64,000 bases of DNA from Streptomyces sp. 7-21 (GTDB taxonomy: Bacteria > Actinomycetota > Actinomycetes > Streptomycetales > Streptomycetaceae): the NCBI RefSeq assembly GCF_016741785.1, contig NZ_JAERRL010000004.1:310001-374000 (forward strand), given 5' to 3'. Shown here piece by piece: positions 59,967 to 64,000 of this stretch; the first letter of the stretch is position 1, and the number at the start of each line of letters is the position of its first letter. The position numbers and the translations under genes are program-made. The notes beneath the pieces are model-generated. The model did no database searches. It saw only the letters and a list, made by a program, of their open reading frames with translations, and was not told the DNA's origin.

Positions 59967-60842
59967 TCAGGTGCCGGGGCCGGAGAGCTTGCGCAGCGTC
60001 AGGCCCGCCTCGTCCACCTGCTTGATCCCGGCCTGGTCCAGGGCCCGTTTGACGCGCCAGCGCAGCTCCCGTTCCACCGCGGCCGCCGTGCCCGGCTGGG
60101 TCCGCGCGGTGACCCGTACCGTCATGGTGTCCATGGTCACGGCGTCCAGCCCCAGCACCTCAACCGGCTGCCACAGCATCTCGTCGAACGGCTCGTCGCC
60201 GGCCATCTCCTCGCCCGCCGCCGTGATCAGCTCGCGGACGGTGTCCAGGTCGGTGCCGGCCGGGACCTGGACCTCGACCGAGGCCGTGGCCCAGCCCTGG
60301 CTCAGGTTGGCGACCCGCTTGATCTCGCCGTTGCGCACGTACCAGATCTCGCCGTCGTCGCCGCGCAGCGTCGTCACGCGCAGGCCGATCTCCAGCACGG
60401 TGCCCGTCGCCTCGCCGGCGTCGATGCGGTCGCCGACCCCGTACTGGTCCTCCAGCAGCATGAACATCCCGCTGAGCACGTCCGTGACGAGGTTGCGCGC
60501 GCCGAAGCCGATCGCGACGCCGATGATGCCCGCGCTGGCGACCAGCGGGCCGAGCTGGACCCCGAGTTCGGACAGGACCATCAGCGCGCCCGTGCCGAGC
60601 ACCAGCACCGAGGAGGCGCTGCGCAGCACGGAGCCGATCGTCTCCGAGCGCTGGCGCCGCCGCTCGGAGCTGGCCAGCGAGCCGCGGCCGGCGGAACGCT
60701 GGCGCTGCCGGTCGCCGCGGTTGAGCCGCGTGACGAACCGCGTGATCGCCCGGCGTATGACGAACCGGGCGGTGAAGGAGATCACCACGATGAGGACGAT
60801 CCGCAGGCTCGCGGCGAGCCACGTCTCCCAGGCTTCGGCCAT
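59967..60842 (-). CDS. MscS-family mechanosensitive channel
   Basis: Predicted 291 residues from ATG 60842; a GTG at 60920 would add 26 Pro/Gly/Glu-rich residues encoded by short repeats, considered less likely. Membrane helices WLAASLRIVLIVVISFTARF and ASSVLVLGTGALMVLSELGV, the pore helix ASAGIIGVAIGFGARNLVTD (Gly/Ala-rich TM3), then MLLEDQYGVGDRID and the beta domain. C-terminal alpha-beta part ends LTLRKLSGPGT. Opens under osmotic downshock to release solutes. 45 bp downstream is the GNAT gene. Confidence 0.92.
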   Translation of the reverse strand: MAEAWETWLAASLRIVLIVVISFTARFVIRRAITRFVTRLNRGDRQRQRSAGRGSLASSERRRQRSETIGSVLRSASSVLVLGTGALMVLSELGVQLGPLVASAGIIGVAIGFGARNLVTDVLSGMFMLLEDQYGVGDRIDAGEATGTVLEIGLRVTTLRGDDGEIWYVRNGEIKRVANLSQGWATASVEVQVPAGTDLDTVRELITAAGEEMAGDEPFDEMLWQPVEVLGLDAVTMDTMTVRVTARTQPGTAAAVERELRWRVKRALDQAGIKQVDEAGLTLRKLSGPGT

Positions 60843-61130
60843 TGGTCGTTCGGTGTCCTCTCCGGGTCCTTCTCCGGGTCCTTCGGTCGGCGTCCTCGCG
60901 GGGCGCCCTTCACACGCCACATACGCCGTCAGGCGGCGCCGGCAGATGACACGTCGCCCGCAGTGTCAACGGTACGCAGGAGCCGTGAGGGGAAGGCGGG
61001 GGAGCCGTGGCGGGCGGCACAAATCGTCGCATTTCCGTATCGTGGTGGCGCTTGGAGCCCCGCACGGGACACACTGTGGGAGATCGTCTCGGCGCGAGCC
61101 ACGTGCCGCCGACGGAAACGGAGGGCATCC

Positions 61131-61679
61131 GTGCCACACGTCCTGGTCCTCAACGCCTCGTACGAGCCGCTCGGCGTCGTGCCGGTCCGCCGCGCGCTCA
61201 TCCTGCTGCTGAACGACAAGGCCGTGAGCCTGGAAAACTCCGGCACTCTGATGCGGAGCGCCACGCACGCGATACCCGCGCCGAGCGTGGTGAGGCTCAA
61301 ACGGTTCGTCCGTGTCCCCTACCGTACCTCCGTGCCGCTGACCCGCCGCGCCCTGTTCGCCAGGGACGGCGGGCGCTGTGTCTATTGCGGCGGTGTCGCC
61401 ACCAGCGTCGACCACGTGATCCCCCGCAGCCGCGGCGGGCAGCATGCCTGGGACAACGTGGTGGCCGCCTGCCGCCGCTGCAACCACCTCAAGGCCGACC
61501 GCCACGTCGCCGAACTCGGCTGGCGCCTGCGCCACAAGCCAGGGCCGCCCTCGGGGCTGGCCTGGCGCATCATCGGCACCGGCCACCGGGACCCGCGCTG
61601 GCTGCCGTACCTGCGGCCGTACGGCGCGGACGACGCGCTGGCGAGGATCGAGGGGAGGACCGCGCCCGGAGGGATCTAG
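61131..61679 (+). CDS. HNH endonuclease-domain protein
   Basis: Predicted 182 residues; GTG 61131 after GGAGGG at 6 nt. N-terminal VLVLNASYEPLGVVPVRRAL, ILLLNDKAV, a conserved start of actinomycete HNH proteins of this type. The HNH/zinc site is intact: GRCVYCGGVATSVDHVIPRS, HAWDNVVAACRRCNHLKADR. Cys pairs hold zinc, and DH plus N plus H form the nuclease centre. Widely conserved as a stand-alone housekeeping gene in Streptomyces; DNA substrate unknown. Confidence 0.93.
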   Translation: MPHVLVLNASYEPLGVVPVRRALILLLNDKAVSLENSGTLMRSATHAIPAPSVVRLKRFVRVPYRTSVPLTRRALFARDGGRCVYCGGVATSVDHVIPRSRGGQHAWDNVVAACRRCNHLKADRHVAELGWRLRHKPGPPSGLAWRIIGTGHRDPRWLPYLRPYGADDALARIEGRTAPGGI

Positions 61680-61876
61680 GCAGGCCGTGCTTCCCGCGCC
61701 TTCCGCGTTTTCTTCACCCCTGGCGCGGTGACATCGGCCACTTTTCCGCCGCAGACGCGCTGTTCCAGCATGATTTCCGTGGATTCGGGTCGCGGACACG
61801 GATGAGGTGGCGTTGACTGGGTAGGGCAGGCCGTACAGCCGTCCGGCACCTCCCGGAAGCGAACGGAGTGACCCAC

Positions 61877-62080
61877 GTGGCCGCAGCCACACTGCCCCTC
61901 GACCCGCCCCGCCTGATAGCCCTGCCCGACCGGCCGGAGCGCACGCCGCTGACCAGCGAGCCGCCGCTGGCCGAAGCCGCGCCGCTGACCAGCGAGCCGC
62001 CGCTCGCGGCCGAGCCGCCGCTGACCTCGGAGGCGGTGTACCCCGAGCCGGAGTGGCACGCGGAGACCGCGCACGGCTGA
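61877..62080 (+). CDS. small Pro-rich protein coupled to MalQ-like gene
   Basis: Predicted 67 residues from GTG 61877, chosen because GGAG (61865-61868) stands 8 nt before it; an in-frame GTG at 61868 overlaps that site. The middle contains three copies of PLTSEPPLA-like units (PLTSEPPLAEAA, PLTSEPPLAAE, PPLTSEA), encoded by near-identical DNA. Low complexity, no signal. Its TGA overlaps the ATG of the next gene (TGATG), so it may act as a leader for translation of the MalQ-like protein. Confidence 0.55.
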   Translation: MAAATLPLDPPRLIALPDRPERTPLTSEPPLAEAAPLTSEPPLAAEPPLTSEAVYPEPEWHAETAHG

Positions 62081-64000
62081 TGGCGTCCCTGTCCCAGCTG
62101 GCCGCCGCCCACGGGGTCGCCACCAGCTACCTTGCGGCCGGCGGCAGGCGCGTGGCGGTGCCCGAGGCCACCGTCGCCGCCGTGCTCGACGCGCTGGGCG
62201 TGCCCAGCGCCGGGGAGACCGGCGCCGGGACGCGCCCGCTGCTGCCGCCGGCGATCGCGTTATCCGGCTTACCCGGGGACGGCGTCCCCGCCCCCTTACG
62301 CACCCTCCCCGAGGGCACCGACCTCGTCGTCGTCACGGAGGACGGCCAGGAGACGCCCTGGCGGCCCCGCCCGCCGGCGCACCCGTCCTTCCCCGGGCTC
62401 CCGCCCGGCTACCACACGCTGCTGGCTCGCGCGCCCGGCGGCCGCACCGCCCGCGCCCGGCTCATCGTGCCGCCCGGGCCGCTTCCCGCCCCCGCCCGCC
62501 GCCGGTTCGGCCTCCTCACCCGCCTGACCGCGCTCGGCTCGCTCCGCTCCTGGGGGCGCGGCGACCTCGTCGATCTGGCCGACCTCGCCAGCTGGGCGGG
62601 CCACACCCTCGGCGCCGGGTTCCTCGTCGTCGACCCGCTCCACGCCGCCGTGCCCGAGGACGGTCCGGGACGCCCCGGCAACCGCCGCTACCCCGACCCC
62701 GTGCACCTGCGGATCGAGGACATTCCCGAGTTCCCCTACCTGGCGCCGGAGGACCGGCGCCGCCTGGAGCCGGTGCTGGCCGGCGCCGCCGACCTGCGCC
62801 GCGCCGCCCTGGCCCAGGGCACACCCGGCGCCCGGGACGCCGTGTGGGCCCTGAAACGGCGTGCCCTGGAGATCCTGCGCGCGGTCCCGCTCAGCCCTGG
62901 CCGCCGCGCCGCCTACCACGCCTATCTCGCCGAGCAGGGGCAGGCGCTGGAGGACCACGCCACCTGGTGCGCGCTCGCCGAGCTCTACGGGCCCGACTGG
63001 CGGCTGTGGCCGCCCGGGCTGCGCGACCCCCGCTCACCCGACACCGCCCGCGCCCGCGCCGACCACCTGGAGCGCGTCGACTTCCACAGCTGGCTCACCT
63101 GGCTCGCCGACACCCAGCTCGCCCGCGTCCAGCGCGTCGCCCGCGCCGCCGGGATGGACATCGGCCTGGTGCACACCCTGGCGCCCGGGGCGCACCCGCA
63201 CGGCTCGGAGGCGTGGACGGCCCAGGGGCTGCTGGCACGCGGCATGTCGCTGGGCGAGCCGCCCGGCGATGACCACCCCGAGGGCCGCGACTGGGGCGTG
63301 CCGCCCTGGTGTCCGAGCGCGCTGGCCGGGGCCGGGTACGAGCCGTGGCGCGAGCCGCTCGCCGGGGTGCTGCGCCACGCCGGCGGGGTGCGCACCGGGC
63401 CGCTGGCCGGGCTGTACCGGCAGTGGTGGATCCCCGAGGGCGCCCCGCCCGACCAGGGCACCTACGTGACGCTGGACCCCCGCGCGGTCCTCGCAGTGCT
63501 GGCGCTGGAGGCCCACCGCGCCGGGGCGCTCGTGCTCGGCGAGCTGCCGCCGCCCGGGCCGGAGCGGGAGGCGGCGCGGCGGCTGGGCCTGACCGGCGTC
63601 ACGGACCTGGCGGCCGCCGGCCCCGGGCTGGCCCGGGCGTGGGACCGCGGCCGCGGTGCCCCCGCCGCGCGCGACGGCTGGCCCGGGGACGGCCTGGCGG
63701 CGGTCACCCTGGACGGGCGCGACCCGGCGACCGCGCGGCTCGCGGCGCCCGGGGCCAGCGCGTGGCTGGACCTGTTTGCCCGGCTCGGGCTGATGCCCAG
63801 GGGCGCGGGGGAGGAGCGGCGCCTGATCGCCGCGCACCGCTTCCTTGCCCGCACCCCGGCCCGGCTGGTCGGCGTGTGGCTGGCCGACGCCGCCGGGCCG
63901 CCGCCGCGGCGCGGCGGGGCCGCGACGCTGGAGGAGATCACCGCTTCGCCCCGGGCGGTGGCGCTGGCGCGGGCCGTGCGGGAGGAGCTCGGGGAGGGCT
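62080..64000 (+). CDS. MalQ-like 4-alpha-glucanotransferase homologue, catalytic sites lost (partial)
   Basis: At least 640 residues; the end is outside the window. N-terminal and TIM-barrel sequence matches GH77 amylomaltases of actinomycetes: GLLTRLTALGSLRSWGRGDL, DPVHLRIEDIPEFPYL, WALKRRALEILRAVPLS, LEDHATWCALAELYGPDWR, and LRHAGG before the nucleophile. The key sites are altered. The nucleophile motif R-I/V-D-H-V-M-G is RTGPLAG (Gly 440 for Asp). The acid/base G-E-D-L-G is GELPPPG (Glu 488 kept, Asp lost). The third H-D site near 545 reads LDGRDP. Frame and codon use are intact, so it is expressed as a probable pseudoenzyme, perhaps a glycogen-binding or regulatory protein. Confidence 0.85.
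   Translation, partial: MASLSQLAAAHGVATSYLAAGGRRVAVPEATVAAVLDALGVPSAGETGAGTRPLLPPAIALSGLPGDGVPAPLRTLPEGTDLVVVTEDGQETPWRPRPPAHPSFPGLPPGYHTLLARAPGGRTARARLIVPPGPLPAPARRRFGLLTRLTALGSLRSWGRGDLVDLADLASWAGHTLGAGFLVVDPLHAAVPEDGPGRPGNRRYPDPVHLRIEDIPEFPYLAPEDRRRLEPVLAGAADLRRAALAQGTPGARDAVWALKRRALEILRAVPLSPGRRAAYHAYLAEQGQALEDHATWCALAELYGPDWRLWPPGLRDPRSPDTARARADHLERVDFHSWLTWLADTQLARVQRVARAAGMDIGLVHTLAPGAHPHGSEAWTAQGLLARGMSLGEPPGDDHPEGRDWGVPPWCPSALAGAGYEPWREPLAGVLRHAGGVRTGPLAGLYRQWWIPEGAPPDQGTYVTLDPRAVLAVLALEAHRAGALVLGELPPPGPEREAARRLGLTGVTDLAAAGPGLARAWDRGRGAPAARDGWPGDGLAAVTLDGRDPATARLAAPGASAWLDLFARLGLMPRGAGEERRLIAAHRFLARTPARLVGVWLADAAGPPPRRGGAATLEEITASPRAVALARAVREELGEG

Noticed and set aside
59100..61679. 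Frame of about 860 codons ending with the HNH protein
   Set aside because: The upstream part is antisense to the GNAT and MscS genes; the ribosome site at GTG 61131 and family length define the HNH gene.

Overview
The window comes from a high-GC actinomycete, most likely Streptomyces or a close relative. The signs are very GC-rich third codon positions, frequent GTG and TTG starts, many four-base GTGA stop/start overlaps, leaderless genes whose -10 box sits 6-7 nt before the start, a SARP regulator, DUF397/XRE-DUF5753 regulator pairs, an LAxTG cell-wall protein with a thioester domain, secreted S1 protease, TerD proteins and EttA. No plasmid or phage replication, integrase or transposase gene is visible.

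Layout. 1-5.6 kb: a partial gene, a type VII-secretion-like protein, a two-domain TerD stress protein, a secreted NodB-like deacetylase, and an ECF sigma factor overlapping a DUF4232 membrane protein. 5.6-9.8 kb: a PAS-SpoIIE phosphatase and a minus-strand redox operon (DUF2271, ApbE, ferric-reductase-like NAD(P)H oxidoreductase). 9.9-14.3 kb: a SnoaL-like protein, a LacI regulator, a secreted serine protease, a methyltransferase and a TetR regulator sharing a double-palindrome promoter, and a frameshifted DUF397 gene. 14.6-21 kb: a SARP/NB-ARC/TPR regulator with a divergent small gene, then an ECF sigma, PepSY and His-rich membrane protein cluster. 21.4-23.3 kb: a receptor Ser/Thr kinase with two P/Homo B-like extracellular domains.

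23.3-33.8 kb is accessory DNA: a decayed CRISPR remnant, a broken gene pair, an arsenic island with two independent ArsR modules, a hypothetical gene facing a DUF559-like nuclease, a truncated DUF3800-like gene and, at the right edge, tRNA-Arg(TCT). One module (arsR-acr3-arsO divergent to arsC-thioredoxin reductase) has the arsR/B/O/C/T content known from Streptomyces; the other (flavoprotein with a Cys-rich tail, arsO, arsR) shares related operator sequences.

34-46.5 kb looks like core genome: two dynamin-like GTPases, the thioester cell-wall protein, ettA with a thioesterase, an unknown protein and a sarcosine/N-methyltryptophan oxidase-like enzyme, a DUF397/XRE pair, truncated haemoglobin and a membrane acyltransferase.

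46.6-59.1 kb is a single minus-strand signalling block: GlnX-like membrane sensor, GlnH-like amino-acid-binding protein, coiled-coil protein, PknG-like kinase, PP2C phosphatase, VWA protein, FHA protein, ABC ATPase and permease, nearly all overlapping or closely spaced. It extends the mycobacterial GlnX-GlnH-PknG amino-acid-sensing arrangement with a phosphatase, a phosphothreonine reader and an exporter. 59.3-64 kb: GNAT acetyltransferase, MscS channel, HNH nuclease and a small proline-rich protein coupled to a MalQ homologue that has lost its catalytic motifs (a likely pseudoenzyme), cut by the window end.
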